Part shown: positions 1 through 7,387 of the stretch, in pieces
Layout of the letters: every line of letters begins with the position of its first letter
Position numbering within the stretch: the stretch's first letter is position 1
Translations under genes and position numbers: made by a program
Source: DATCZB01 sp035513215
GTDB lineage: Bacteria > Pseudomonadota > Gammaproteobacteria > Steroidobacterales > Rariloculaceae
Direction: 5' to 3'
Assembly (NCBI GenBank): GCA_035513215.1
Contig: DATKCK010000015.1
Coordinates: 1-64,000, forward strand
Length of the DNA stretch: 64,000 nt
Notes under the pieces: model-generated
What the model was told of the DNA's origin: nothing
What the model saw: only the letters and a program-made list of their open reading frames with translations
The model's database searches: none

Positions 1-339
1 ATAGTCGAAGAGCTCCTCGTCCGTCAGGCGGATATGTGCGCTGTCATCCGCCGCCTCGATGCGCGTCAGCCGCTCGAGCGCCGGCAGGAAGTGCGCCTCG
101 GCGTAGGGGTAGTCGATCGACCAGTAGGAGTTGCAAAGGCCGCGGGATCCCGCGCACCCCGGCGAGTAATAGGCGAGGCGCGCCATTTGGAACTCGGCCT
201 CGGGATGCGGGGGCAGGGGGCTCGGATTCTGCTGCCGAAACTGCGCGTACGCGATGCCGGTTGCGAGAGTGATGCCCGTTGCGAGAGCGATGCCCGTCAG
301 CAGAAAGGCAGCGCCTCGGATACGGAACCATCGCTTCAT
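1..339 (-). CDS. DUF4159 domain protein, 3' end outside window
   Basis: The 113 readable codons start at ATG 339 and run off the left edge without a stop, so only the N-terminal part is present. Residues about 8-32 are a hydrophobic export signal ending in an Ala-Tyr-Ala motif. The next part contains ARLAYYSPGC and a SIDYPYAEAHFLPAL segment followed by LTRI, the order seen at the start of DUF4159 domains (an R-L-x-Y strand, then a DYP block). The family is secreted or periplasmic and has no established function. The N-terminus holds a short internal duplication (ATGI twice) within the signal segment. Confident that it is coding; family call is moderately sure from motif order. Confidence 0.75.
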   Translation of the reverse strand, partial: MKRWFRIRGAAFLLTGIALATGITLATGIAYAQFRQQNPSPLPPHPEAEFQMARLAYYSPGCAGSRGLCNSYWSIDYPYAEAHFLPALERLTRIEAADDSAHIRLTDEELFDY

Positions 340-385
340 AAGCCGCGAGTCTAGCAGAAAGGTCCGCCCGGGCGCGTCGATCGGA

Positions 386-640
386 TCAGTCGATGAAGAC
401 GGCCAAAAGCTCCCGGCTCCTGCGGTCGAGCACGTCGATACGCACGACGTCTAGCACGAAGTCGGCCTCGACGAGCGCGTCCTCGAGCGTCTCGCGCGAC
501 TTAGTGTCGAGCGTTGCGGGATCCTCGATCAGCGCGCGCTCGCTCCGCTCGTCGTCGCGCAACGAGATGAATCTCGTTCGCGCCGACCAGGGAAGGCAAC
601 GCGAGATCCAGACAGCCTCGGAACGGCCGTCGAGGGACAA
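386..640 (-). CDS. Small hypothetical protein, possibly a 5'-truncated remnant
   Basis: An 84-codon frame opening at TTG 640 and ending with TGA at 386. Third codon positions are strongly G/C, as in real genes of this window, and the residue mix (acidic C-terminal half with DALVEADFVLDVVRIDVLD) is protein-like, whereas the opposite-strand frame is a Ser/Arg-rich shadow. There is no ATG, no clear ribosome binding site, and an in-frame TAG lies only a few codons upstream, so this may be the C-terminal piece of a larger decayed gene. I do not recognise the family. It is transcribed away from a 12-bp hairpin at 699-731. Confidence 0.45.
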   Translation of the reverse strand: MSLDGRSEAVWISRCLPWSARTRFISLRDDERSERALIEDPATLDTKSRETLEDALVEADFVLDVVRIDVLDRRSRELLAVFID

Positions 641-698
641 CCAGTTGTTCGTCTACTTTCTCTGAGTCTTTGGGCAAGTTGTTGCCCTACAAAAGAAA

Positions 699-731
699 AC
701 GGCCTTCCAGTCGAGTTCCCTGGAAGGCCGT
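699..731 (-). terminator. 12-bp perfect hairpin followed by T-rich tract on the minus strand
   Basis: ACGGCCTTCCAG at 699-710 pairs perfectly with 720-731 across a 9-base loop. Read on the minus strand the stem is followed by TTTCTTTTG, the arrangement of a rho-independent terminator or an attenuator. On the plus strand no T-run follows. No well supported minus-strand gene lies immediately upstream, so what it terminates is unclear; it sits about 60 bases upstream of the small ORF at 386-640 and could act there as an attenuator. Confidence 0.55.
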
Positions 732-917
732 CTGAATCGAGAAAGTGAACGGTGCTTCTAGGGCGCTCTGCCTCCTTGCGGCTTCGTGACGACGTCGTAC
801 ATGAAGACGCCACACGCCTCATCGCGGCGACGGTCAACCGCCATCCCGGGCCGCGCGCCGATTGAACGATCCTGGTGTAAGATCCGAGGCAAAGCTTCTC
901 CGGGAGGAGGTCCAACA

Positions 918-1532
918 ATGAACACGCGTGTCAGAGTCCTGGTTTCGGTTGCCTTGATTTCTCTGTCTGTACCGGTCGCGCAGGCCCAACTCGAGGTCGG
1001 CGGCGATCTGCTCGACAACTGTGGTCAGATCGACGCCCTGCAAAGCGCGGGCAACTTCTCGGAAGCCCGCGACAAGGCGAGGCTCTGTCTCGACGGCATC
1101 GAACGGCGGCTCCTGGGAGAGCTCGGTCAGTACTTCCCGCAGCAGGTAGGCGCCTGGACGCGGACCGGATACGAAGAGAACCAGATGTTCGGATTCACGA
1201 ACATTGCGGCGGAATACGAGAAAGACGGCGTCTCGGTCGATGTCTCGCTGACGGGCCAGGCCGGCGGCGGAGACGGCGGGCCCCTGGGCGGGCTCGGCGG
1301 CTTGTTCGGCGGCATCGCCCAGTCGGCGCTCGGCTCGTCGGGGCAGCAAGTGACGGTTGCGGGCCTGTCATCGTCCGTTCAGCCGGACGGCACGCTGATG
1401 GTTCCGCTCGAAGACGGGTCGTTCCTGACCTTCAGCAGCTATGAGTTCGACAATCCGAGCGACGCGCTGGCCGGCATGGGGGATCTCGTCAACGACTTTC
1501 CCGTCGCCGAGATCAATGCGGCGCTCCAGTAG
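918..1532 (+). CDS. Secreted hypothetical protein with Gly-rich segment
   Basis: 204 residues from ATG 918, which has an excellent ribosome binding site (GGAGGAGG at 903-910, 7-base spacing). Residues 1-23 are a classical signal peptide with an AQA cleavage motif. The mature part has two cysteines (34 and 57) that could pair, an alpha-helical N-terminal half with a region resembling a TPR-like helix pair (residues 33-64), and a glycine-rich stretch at about 114-133 between two beta-rich parts. The C-terminal part (VTVAGLSSSVQPDG onward) looks like a compact beta domain. Periplasmic or secreted; no family recognised. A YkgJ remnant follows in the same reading frame directly after its TAG stop. 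Confidence 0.85.
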   Translation: MNTRVRVLVSVALISLSVPVAQAQLEVGGDLLDNCGQIDALQSAGNFSEARDKARLCLDGIERRLLGELGQYFPQQVGAWTRTGYEENQMFGFTNIAAEYEKDGVSVDVSLTGQAGGGDGGPLGGLGGLFGGIAQSALGSSGQQVTVAGLSSSVQPDGTLMVPLEDGSFLTFSSYEFDNPSDALAGMGDLVNDFPVAEINAALQ

Positions 1533-1730
1533 CTGAACGCATACGCGCCGGCCAATCTCTGCATCGCGTGCGGCGCCTGCTGCGCGCATTTCAGGGTCTC
1601 TTTTCACTGGAGCGAAACCGAGATTTTTCTCGGCGGCACGACACCGGCCGAGCTGACGACGCCGATCGGGCCGCACCGTGCCGCGATGCAGGGGACCTGC
1701 GGCGGCCGGCCGCGCTGTGTCGCACGGTGA
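1533..1730 (+). pseudogene. Truncated YkgJ-family cysteine-cluster protein
   Basis: This 65-codon open frame directly follows the TAG of the preceding gene, in the same phase. It reads NLCIACGACCAHFRVSFHW, then GGTTPAELTTPIGPHRAAM and PRCVA, closely following the N-terminal half of E. coli YkgJ-type putative zinc/iron-chelating proteins, including the C-x2-C-x2-CC cluster. The family normally continues with further Cys residues (a CxIY...RPxxCR part), which is missing: the frame hits TGA at 1728-1730. No ATG lies before the cysteine cluster; a CTG follows the TAG. I read it as a gene that lost its start and C-terminal half by deletion, now abutting the next gene. Confidence 0.7.
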
Positions 1731-2559
1731 GCCGAGCCTTGCGCAGCGCGCGGCCGCGCTGCTCGGCGCGCGTCTCACCCGCGCGACGGCGATTGCCGGC
1801 GGGGACCTGTCCGCGGTCGTCGCGATCGATCTCGACGACGGTCGCGTGGCGATCGTCAAGACCGGGCCGTCGCCCGTGATCGAAGCCCGCATGCTCGAGG
1901 TAATCGCGGCGACGGGAGCGCCGGCGCCCGCCGTGTTCGCCTGCGACGACGCCGTGCTCGTGCTCGAGCGCTTGCCGGGCCTCAGCCGTATCGAGGACGC
2001 GTGGCGTGACCTCGGCTCGGTGCTGGCAAAGCTCCATGCCGCTCGCTGCGATGCCGACGCCTCGCATGCGACGCCGCGCTACGGCTGGCATGCCGACTAC
2101 GCATTCGGCGAGGTCGCGATCGACAACGCCTGGACCGACACGTGGCCTGAATTCTGGGCCGAAAGACGCCTGTTGGATCAATTGTCGTTCCTGCCGCGAA
2201 CGCTCTCCGCTCGCATCGAGTCGCTAGCGCGCGATCTCGCCAATCGGCTGCCGGCCGACCCTCCGGCCGCGCTGCTGCACGGCGATCTGTGGGCAGGCAA
2301 CATTCTCGTCGCTGGCACGCGGATCAGCGGGCTGATCGATCCCGCCTGCTACTACGGCGACGCCGAAGTCGATTTCGCGATGCTGCGACTGTTCAGTCGG
2401 CCCGGACCTGAGCTCCTCGATGCTTACGGTACTCTGCGTGCCGATCACGAGGAACGGCTTCCGGTCTATCAGCTTTGGCCCGCGATCGTGCATTTTCGGC
2501 TCTTCGGCAGAGCCTACGCCTCCATGGTCGAGCGCATGCTGAGCGCGGCCGGCGTTTGA
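1717..2559 (+). CDS. Fructosamine kinase family protein (ketosamine-3-kinase-like)
   Basis: 280 residues from GTG 1717 (a longer frame opens at ATG 1678 but reads through the YkgJ remnant, so GTG 1717 is preferred). It has the APH-like kinase fold: a GGDLS glycine loop at 28-32, the ATP-binding lysine in the IVK strand at 46-48, a conserved LERLPG hinge at 83-88, the catalytic HGDLWAGN loop at 188-195 and the metal-binding DPACYYG at 208-214. These are signature motifs of the fructosamine/ketosamine-3-kinase family, which phosphorylates sugars on glycated amines so that the adduct decays (protein deglycation). Cytosolic. It ends 5 bases from the convergent metallo-hydrolase gene. Confidence 0.9.
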   Translation: MSHGEPSLAQRAAALLGARLTRATAIAGGDLSAVVAIDLDDGRVAIVKTGPSPVIEARMLEVIAATGAPAPAVFACDDAVLVLERLPGLSRIEDAWRDLGSVLAKLHAARCDADASHATPRYGWHADYAFGEVAIDNAWTDTWPEFWAERRLLDQLSFLPRTLSARIESLARDLANRLPADPPAALLHGDLWAGNILVAGTRISGLIDPACYYGDAEVDFAMLRLFSRPGPELLDAYGTLRADHEERLPVYQLWPAIVHFRLFGRAYASMVERMLSAAGV

Positions 2560-2564
2560 GCCGA

Positions 2565-3509
2565 CTAATCTGCTGAGCGAAGCTTCTCGGCCAGCACCTC
2601 GCCGGCGCAATCGTGAATGGCATCCACCCAGTCGCGAAACGCAGGGTTGCCTTCGACGAACGGATGCGGCTCGCCGGATCTGCGTTCTTCGAGCGCCGCG
2701 AGCTTGAGCAGCGCGCCGTCAATGCCGGGGTGGTTCGTCAGCGGCACATCGACACGGGGATCGATGCGCGCGAAGCGATCGGCTCCGCCCATGTACTGAA
2801 CGATACCGTCGGGATCGAGGAAGCTGACGGCGGATGCGCCCCAGTAGCCGACGTAATGCGTCGCTTCGCCGTCTCGTACGGGAAAGATCGGTGAGATTGT
2901 GCCAGGCGTATGTCCGGGCGTCGCGACGATGTCGACGGTGACGTCGCCGAGCGTGATCGAATAGCCGTCGCGGACGGCCGTGTCATAGAGCGGAAACGGG
3001 GCGGGCGATCCGAGCTGCGGCCACGTATGCATGTGATCCCAGTCCTCGACGGACATAACGATGCGCGCGCCGAACTCCTGTTGCAGATAGTGCGCGCCGC
3101 CGAAATGGTCGTTGTGGGCATGGCTGATGATCACGTACTCGATATCCTCGGGATCGAGGCCGAGCTCGCGCAAGCTGTCGACGACGGTCTCTTCGACGTT
3201 CCCGTGGAACATGGCATCGAAGAGAATGATCCCTTCGCTCGTCGTCAGCGCCCAGGCGACCGTCGAGTCCGTGCCGAGCAGATAGAGGTTGTCGAAGACT
3301 CGTGCCGGCGGAAAAGATCGGGGCCCCTGATCGATGTGATCGAACGCCTCGACGTTCGCCGGTGACGGACAGATGTTGTTTCGCAGCGAGGCTGTACGGA
3401 TGTCTCGGATCGTTTCGGGGTCGAGCGCCTGACCGGCGGCGAGGCTCGACGCGAGCAGACTGCCGAGTGTCGCGGCCAGGGTCGGGGAAGTGTGGTACCG
3501 AGCTGTCAC
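2565..3509 (-). CDS. Secreted metallo-beta-lactamase-fold hydrolase, class B3-like
   Basis: 314 residues from GTG 3509, whose codon overlaps the TGA of the upstream gene (GTGA), implying translational coupling. Residues about 8-27 form a signal peptide. The MBL motif HAHNDH is at 130-135, GHTPG supplies His200, and LTNHPG supplies His260. This arrangement matches the full B3 ligand set (His-His-His at one zinc; Asp-His-His at the other, with Asp134/His135). B3 enzymes include beta-lactamases but many relatives hydrolyse other substrates, so lactam resistance is only a possibility. A larger open frame reaching 4076 is an artefact crossing the antisense phase of the DUF1097 gene. Confidence 0.88.
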   Translation of the reverse strand: MTARYHTSPTLAATLGSLLASSLAAGQALDPETIRDIRTASLRNNICPSPANVEAFDHIDQGPRSFPPARVFDNLYLLGTDSTVAWALTTSEGIILFDAMFHGNVEETVVDSLRELGLDPEDIEYVIISHAHNDHFGGAHYLQQEFGARIVMSVEDWDHMHTWPQLGSPAPFPLYDTAVRDGYSITLGDVTVDIVATPGHTPGTISPIFPVRDGEATHYVGYWGASAVSFLDPDGIVQYMGGADRFARIDPRVDVPLTNHPGIDGALLKLAALEERRSGEPHPFVEGNPAFRDWVDAIHDCAGEVLAEKLRSAD

Positions 3510-4009
3510 TTTTTGGTCAGCGCGTTGGCGAGGTTCTCCGACACGATGCCGAAAGCGGCGCCGACGACGATCGACAGGATCGTCGGCAGCAGCGCGTTGC
3601 CGACGGTCGCGCCCGGGCCGAAAAGACCGGTTCCGCCAAGGAGCCACAGACCCGCGATCGAGGCGAAGCCGTATACGCTTGCGGGAATCGCAGCCAGAAA
3701 CCTGATCGACGACGAAAGCACGATGACAGTTGCGCCGATACCGACCGCAAGCGGCGCGGCGAACTGACCGATCGCGCCGAGATAGCCCGCGAGATAGATC
3801 GCGAGCATGCCGATAACGGCGCCGAAGCTCATGCAGACGATCGTATCCTGCGTGCCCTTGAGCTTGCCGCCGCAGTGATAATGCGCGCCCCACGCGACGA
3901 AGGCGATCCAGATCTGGCCGTAAAGGCCCGCGAGCAGCTCCGCGAAAAGCCAGGTCGCGACGATGGCGAGCACGCCGACCGAAGTGGCGAGCGCAAGTAA
4001 AGCGGGCAT
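3506..4009 (-). CDS. DUF1097-type inner-membrane protein
   Basis: 167 residues starting at ATG 4009, which is preceded by GAGGAG at proper spacing; the longer upstream frame adds a low-complexity leader and is rejected. The protein is almost entirely hydrophobic, with about five or six membrane segments, and contains WIAFVAWGAHYHCGGKLKG after the first segments, the WG...GG pattern typical of DUF1097 proteins. Function of the family is unknown. Its stop codon overlaps the GTG start of the MBL-fold hydrolase by 4 bases, so the two are one operon and may act together at the envelope. Confidence 0.8.
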   Translation of the reverse strand: MPALLALATSVGVLAIVATWLFAELLAGLYGQIWIAFVAWGAHYHCGGKLKGTQDTIVCMSFGAVIGMLAIYLAGYLGAIGQFAAPLAVGIGATVIVLSSSIRFLAAIPASVYGFASIAGLWLLGGTGLFGPGATVGNALLPTILSIVVGAAFGIVSENLANALTKK

Positions 4010-4134
4010 GATGGTCTCCTCGTTCTTGTTGGTATTGTTCGAACGCCCCGCAGGCGACGGGCCTAGTCTCGGCCAAAGCCGGGGTTGGTGCAAGCGGCTC
4101 CGAGTTCTAGTACTTTGCCCGCCGGAGACTCCCG

Positions 4135-4923
4135 ATGAGACACTTGTTGAAGCCGCTCGTCACGCGCTACCGCAAGCGCCGAAATCTACGGCTCGGACTG
4201 AGAAGTCGGGACCCATTCGTGATTTCCCGCGAGCTCGTCGGCTCGGGCGCCAACCTCATTGTCGACGTCGGTGCTCATGTCGGGCTTGCGGCGAAGCGTT
4301 ATCGCGAGCTCTTTCCCGACGCAACGATTCATTGCTTCGAGCCGTTTCCCGAATCCTTCGAGCAGCTCGAACGGGCCGCAGCCGGCCTCGCGCCGATCGA
4401 GCTGCATGCCGTCGCGCTCGCGGCCGCGGCGGGGGAGGCCCGATTCTCCGTCAATCGGAATTCGGCAACAAACTCGTTGCTGGCCAGCGACGCGCACGCC
4501 GAGGTCTACTGGCGCGGTGACATGCCGAAGACGGTCGGCACGCTGAGCGTCGCGACGAGGACGCTCGACGACTTCGTCGCCGAGCACTCGATCCCGCGGA
4601 TCGACGTTCTGAAGCTCGATGCGCAGGGCGGCGAGTACGACATCCTGCTCGGTGCGCGCGACACGCTCGGCCGGCAGGCTGTCGCTCTGGTCTACATGGA
4701 ACTGATCACCGCGCCGACCTATGTCGGTCAGCATCGCATACGCGAGTACCTCGAGCTCTTCGATGACTCCGGATACGAGCTCTTCGACGTTTACAACCTC
4801 GGCCGCAGCCAGGGACGGCTGTTGCAGACCGACATCATCGTCGTCAGCCCGAAGACCCTGGCGCAGTACGAGGCGCGACTGGGATTGGGGTCAGCGGGTC
4901 GATGGGGTCAGACCCCATTTTAA
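4135..4923 (+). CDS. FkbM family SAM-dependent methyltransferase
   Basis: 262 residues from ATG 4135. The SAM-binding motif I is LIVDVGAHVGLAA (residues about 41-53), followed by IHCFEPFPESFEQL (motif II acidic loop) and the FkbM hallmark IDVLKLDAQGGEYDIL near residue 160. FkbM enzymes O-methylate sugars, polyketides or other hydroxyl groups; the acceptor cannot be told. The last seven codons (WGQTPF, then TAA) lie inside a GGGGTC repeat hairpin at 4902-4944, so its natural C-terminus has been replaced or extended by repeat sequence. It stands alone, convergent with the TauD-type gene. Confidence 0.9.
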   Translation: MRHLLKPLVTRYRKRRNLRLGLRSRDPFVISRELVGSGANLIVDVGAHVGLAAKRYRELFPDATIHCFEPFPESFEQLERAAAGLAPIELHAVALAAAAGEARFSVNRNSATNSLLASDAHAEVYWRGDMPKTVGTLSVATRTLDDFVAEHSIPRIDVLKLDAQGGEYDILLGARDTLGRQAVALVYMELITAPTYVGQHRIREYLELFDDSGYELFDVYNLGRSQGRLLQTDIIVVSPKTLAQYEARLGLGSAGRWGQTPF

Positions 4924-4944
4924 GAAAATGGGGTCTGACCCCAT
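4902..4944. repeat. GGGGTC-type repeat, 20-bp perfect inverted pair
   Basis: A 20-base arm (ATGGGGTCAGACCCCATTTT, 4902-4921) is followed after only three bases by its exact reverse complement (4925-4944). Each arm contains the 13-base near-palindrome GGGGTCAGACCCC. It overlaps the stop codon of the FkbM gene and lies between convergent genes, where the hairpin could end transcription in both directions. A degenerate half copy (TTGGGGTCAGCGGGTC) precedes it at about 4886. Four more loci of the same family occur in the window. Confidence 0.95.
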
Positions 4945-4952
4945 TTGCCATC

Positions 4953-5834
4953 TCAGTAGCGATCGGTGGCGGAGATTTCCGGGCCGCTTTCGAGCAGCGT
5001 CGTGCGCCTGAGATCCCGAACCTGACCGTTGTCCTGCCACGGTGACGCCCGGTGCAGCGTCCGGCGGTTGTCCCAGATGATCAGGTCGCCTTCGCGCCAG
5101 GGGTGACTGTATACGTACTTCGGCTGCGTCGCGAACGCATAGAGCTCGTCGAGCAGCGCGCGTTCCTCGTCGCCCGGCATGCCGACGATTCCCGATGCGT
5201 GTGAGCCGATGCAAAGGGACCGGCGGCCGTCGGGCAACACGGTGACGAGATCCTGCTCGACGGGCGGCACGACGCGGCGCATCTCGTCGGTCACCTTGAA
5301 GTACTTGCCTTCGGTATGCGAATGCCAGAAGTCGTGGACGGCGCGCAGGGGAGCGATCCGAGCCTTGGTCGCTTCCGGCAGGTCGTGATAGATGACGCGT
5401 GCGTCGATGAACTCGGTATTGCCGCCTTCGGCCGGGATGGTGTGCGCCCGAAGCAGGGACCATGTCGTCGGTAGGTCGTTGAACGTGCTATCGGCGTGGA
5501 ACGTGAGATTCGCCTTGTTGTACTCGCGGCGCGGCGCGTCCGCGGCCAGAATCCTGCCCTCGACATCGAGATTCGAGGCATCGTAGAGCTCGCGGCGCAG
5601 TCGTCGCGGAGCGCCGCTGCGGTAGTCGGGCGGCAGCTCGAGCGGACCGAAGGCACGGCTCAGCGCGATATGCTGCTCGTCGTCGAGCGCCTGATCGCGG
5701 ATCACGAGCACCGCCAGATCGTCCATCAGGGTCCTGATGGTTGCGACGAGCTCGGGCTCGGGCGGCTTGCTGAAATCGACGCCGCGCACCTCGCTGCCGA
5801 AGAGCGGATGCAATGGTTTGACTTCGAGTCCCAT
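4953..5834 (-). CDS. TauD/TfdA family Fe(II)/2-oxoglutarate dioxygenase
   Basis: 293 residues from ATG 5834, the usual length for this family. The iron facial triad is visible: FHADSTF gives His113 and Asp115, RTLHRASPW gives His261, and the 2-oxoglutarate-binding arginine is in RDLRRTTL near 277. Such enzymes hydroxylate and cleave taurine, phenoxyacetates, carnitine-like compounds or alpha-amino acids; the substrate is not deducible. It lies downstream of, and in the same direction as, the MetE-like gene, separated by a 138-base gap filled with GGGGTC repeats that begin 13 bases from its start codon, so its own ribosome binding site is poorly defined. Confidence 0.92.
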   Translation of the reverse strand: MGLEVKPLHPLFGSEVRGVDFSKPPEPELVATIRTLMDDLAVLVIRDQALDDEQHIALSRAFGPLELPPDYRSGAPRRLRRELYDASNLDVEGRILAADAPRREYNKANLTFHADSTFNDLPTTWSLLRAHTIPAEGGNTEFIDARVIYHDLPEATKARIAPLRAVHDFWHSHTEGKYFKVTDEMRRVVPPVEQDLVTVLPDGRRSLCIGSHASGIVGMPGDEERALLDELYAFATQPKYVYSHPWREGDLIIWDNRRTLHRASPWQDNGQVRDLRRTTLLESGPEISATDRY

Positions 5835-5846
5835 GGCTGCCGATTC

Positions 5847-5950
5847 GGGGTCAGGCCCCTTTCAGGTTTCTCGCTGCAGAACCTGAATGGGGTCTAACCT
5901 GAATGGGGTCAACCTGAATGGGGTCCAACCTGAATGGGGTCTGACCCCAA
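5847..5950. repeat. GGGGTC-type element with short tandem array
   Basis: An inverted copy (GGGGTCAGGCCCCTTTCAGGT region, 5847-5867, written here by position) faces four head-to-tail copies of ACCTGAATGGGGTC at 5881-5894, 5897-5910, 5912-5925 and 5928-5941, with 15-16 base spacing; the last copy is completed by TGACCCC to give the full palindrome. A separate TTTCACTCAA doublet follows at 5951-5970, just before the stop of the MetE-like gene. The array fills the gap between two co-directional genes and lies in the leader of the TauD-type gene. Confidence 0.92.
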
Positions 5951-5972
5951 TTTCACTCAATTTCACTCAATC

Positions 5973-7151
5973 TCACTTCGAGAAGGTCAGCGAGTACCTC
6001 GGATCGGCCAGCAGGCATTCCGCCTCGGGGACGCCGAGCTCCTTGCGAACGACATTGCTGCCCTGAACGAGGGCGCCCATCTTGTAGAACGCATGGCGCC
6101 GGCTCATGCCTTCGCGGCCCATTCCGCAGTCGGAAGAGATCACGAGCCGCTCGGCGGGGACGTGCTTCATCGCAAGGCGAATGTGATCGGCGACGGCGTC
6201 GACCCGCTCCACCTGCAACGAGTGGTGGTCGATGACGCCGATGCAGACCTTCATGTCGGTGATGTATCGGCCGATGGCCTCGAGGTCTATCCCGTTGGAG
6301 CTGACGGACTCGAAGGTGATGACGTCGGCATCGACATTGTTCAGCGTTTCGAGCGCCGGCTTGTAGGACTGGATCTCGGCGAACATCCGCTGCTGAGACG
6401 GATTGCCCCAGCAGGTGTGGCACCAGACCTCGGTCTTGGCGCGCAAGCCCTTGACCGTGTTGTTGAAGACTTCGAGCATGAACTGGGGATTGATCTTTTC
6501 GTCCACCACGCCGCGTGCCGCGAGCAGATGAACCTGCGGCTCTTCCATCTGGATCACGGGACAGCCGGCGTCGGCGAGCTCGTGCAGCTCCTCGTTGAAG
6601 GCATCCGAGATCGCCCAGATGCGCTCGCGAACGTCCTTGTAATAGAAGTCCTGCACGGCGAATGCGACGAGCTCGGGAGTGACGGTGCCGAACTTGACGG
6701 GCTTGTGCGTGAGCCGCTGCGCTGATTTCCACATCGTCGCGTACTGCATGTCACCGCGGCCGACGGGACCCACGATACTCGGCATGACGCGGGCTTCGAT
6801 GTAATCGTGCAGGATGTGGCCGCGCGGGAATCCGATGCCGCCGCCGCCGATCGGCGCCGGCTTCGGCTTCTTGTCGAAGCCCGACATGTGCGCGGGCGGA
6901 TAGCTCGTCCAGCTCTGGCCGCCGATGTCCTGCGTGAAACGAGCGTCGCCGTCGGAGAAGATGTCGAGCCCCGCGACGTCCTGCTGATTGAGGTAGACGG
7001 CAAGCGCGTCCTCATATTGCTCGCGGAACTTCGTCTCGACCATCGCCTCGACGAACGAACGAAGCCCCAAATTCTCCGTGTACCAGCTGGGGCGCGGCAA
7101 CGAGCCCGTGATCGTCGTCGGCAGGATCTTGTCCTTCGTGGCTTTAAGCAT
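5973..7151 (-). CDS. Cobalamin-independent methionine synthase (MetE C-terminal) family protein
   Basis: 392 residues, corresponding to the catalytic barrel of MetE alone; the N-terminal MetE half is absent. The zinc ligands are preserved: His245 and Cys247 in VWCHTCWGN, Glu281 in VITFES and Cys342 in SSDCGMG. The opening LPTTITGSLPRP is the usual start of this barrel. Stand-alone proteins of this kind transfer methyl groups between small thiol or corrinoid-related substrates and are common in catabolic clusters; they need not make methionine. Transcribed with the downstream dioxygenase gene, and divergent from an XRE regulator at 7388 that is a plausible controller of the pair. Confidence 0.9.
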   Translation of the reverse strand: MLKATKDKILPTTITGSLPRPSWYTENLGLRSFVEAMVETKFREQYEDALAVYLNQQDVAGLDIFSDGDARFTQDIGGQSWTSYPPAHMSGFDKKPKPAPIGGGGIGFPRGHILHDYIEARVMPSIVGPVGRGDMQYATMWKSAQRLTHKPVKFGTVTPELVAFAVQDFYYKDVRERIWAISDAFNEELHELADAGCPVIQMEEPQVHLLAARGVVDEKINPQFMLEVFNNTVKGLRAKTEVWCHTCWGNPSQQRMFAEIQSYKPALETLNNVDADVITFESVSSNGIDLEAIGRYITDMKVCIGVIDHHSLQVERVDAVADHIRLAMKHVPAERLVISSDCGMGREGMSRRHAFYKMGALVQGSNVVRKELGVPEAECLLADPRYSLTFSK

Positions 7152-7210
7152 GCTCGGACCTTTGTATCTCGTGATTTTTGGTGCGACGAAGCTAGCGGAA
7201 GGCCCGTTGG

Positions 7211-7238
7211 TTTACAACTCGGGCCCGGATACTATTAT
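7211..7238 (+). promoter_or_regulatory. Candidate sigma-70 promoter for the XRE regulator
   Basis: TTTACA at 7211-7216 and TATTAT at 7233-7238 are separated by 16 bases; each differs from consensus at one position. It points toward the regulator gene at 7388 and would place the GGGGTC repeat pair (7285-7360) in its 5' leader. The divergent MetE-like gene starts at 7151, so regulation of both from this 236-base region is likely. Confidence 0.5.
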
Positions 7239-7284
7239 TTTCGGCGCTATTACCAAGAATACCAGCCCGGGGATCAGAGCCCTT

Positions 7285-7360
7285 GGGGTCAGACCCTTGG
7301 GGGTCTGACCCCAGATCGGGAGTCCCCGGGGTCAGACCCTGGGGTCTGACGCCAGATCGG
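7285..7360. repeat. GGGGTC-type repeat, two diverged direct copies of a double palindrome
   Basis: Unit A at 7285-7319 and unit B at 7328-7360 both read GGGGTCAGACCCT, then GGGGTCTGAC, then CCAGATCGG, with one extra T and one G-to-C change between them. Within each unit the two GGGGTC-core palindromes are inverted relative to one another. The pair lies in the leader of the regulator gene at 7388; an unbroken open frame through it is fortuitous (reads as repeated GSDP-like peptide). Confidence 0.92.
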
Positions 7361-7387
7361 ATACGACCCCAGAGCGGATCCCAGAAC

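Noticed and set aside
758..844. 28-codon minus-strand frame ending GVFMYDVVTKPQGGRAP
   Set aside because: Its end looks protein-like but it has no ribosome site, is very short and reaches back toward the promoter of the secreted protein gene; kept only as a possible remnant.
3510..4076. N-terminal extension of the MBL hydrolase frame
   Set aside because: The extension is out of phase with the DUF1097 gene and Arg-rich; GTG 3509 gives a signal peptide directly.
5881..5941. CRISPR-like regular repeats
   Set aside because: Period is 15-16 bases with 1-3 base spacers and no cas genes; it is a tandem form of the palindromic repeat.
7283..7387. N-terminal extension of the XRE regulator
   Set aside because: It only translates the GGGGTC repeats.
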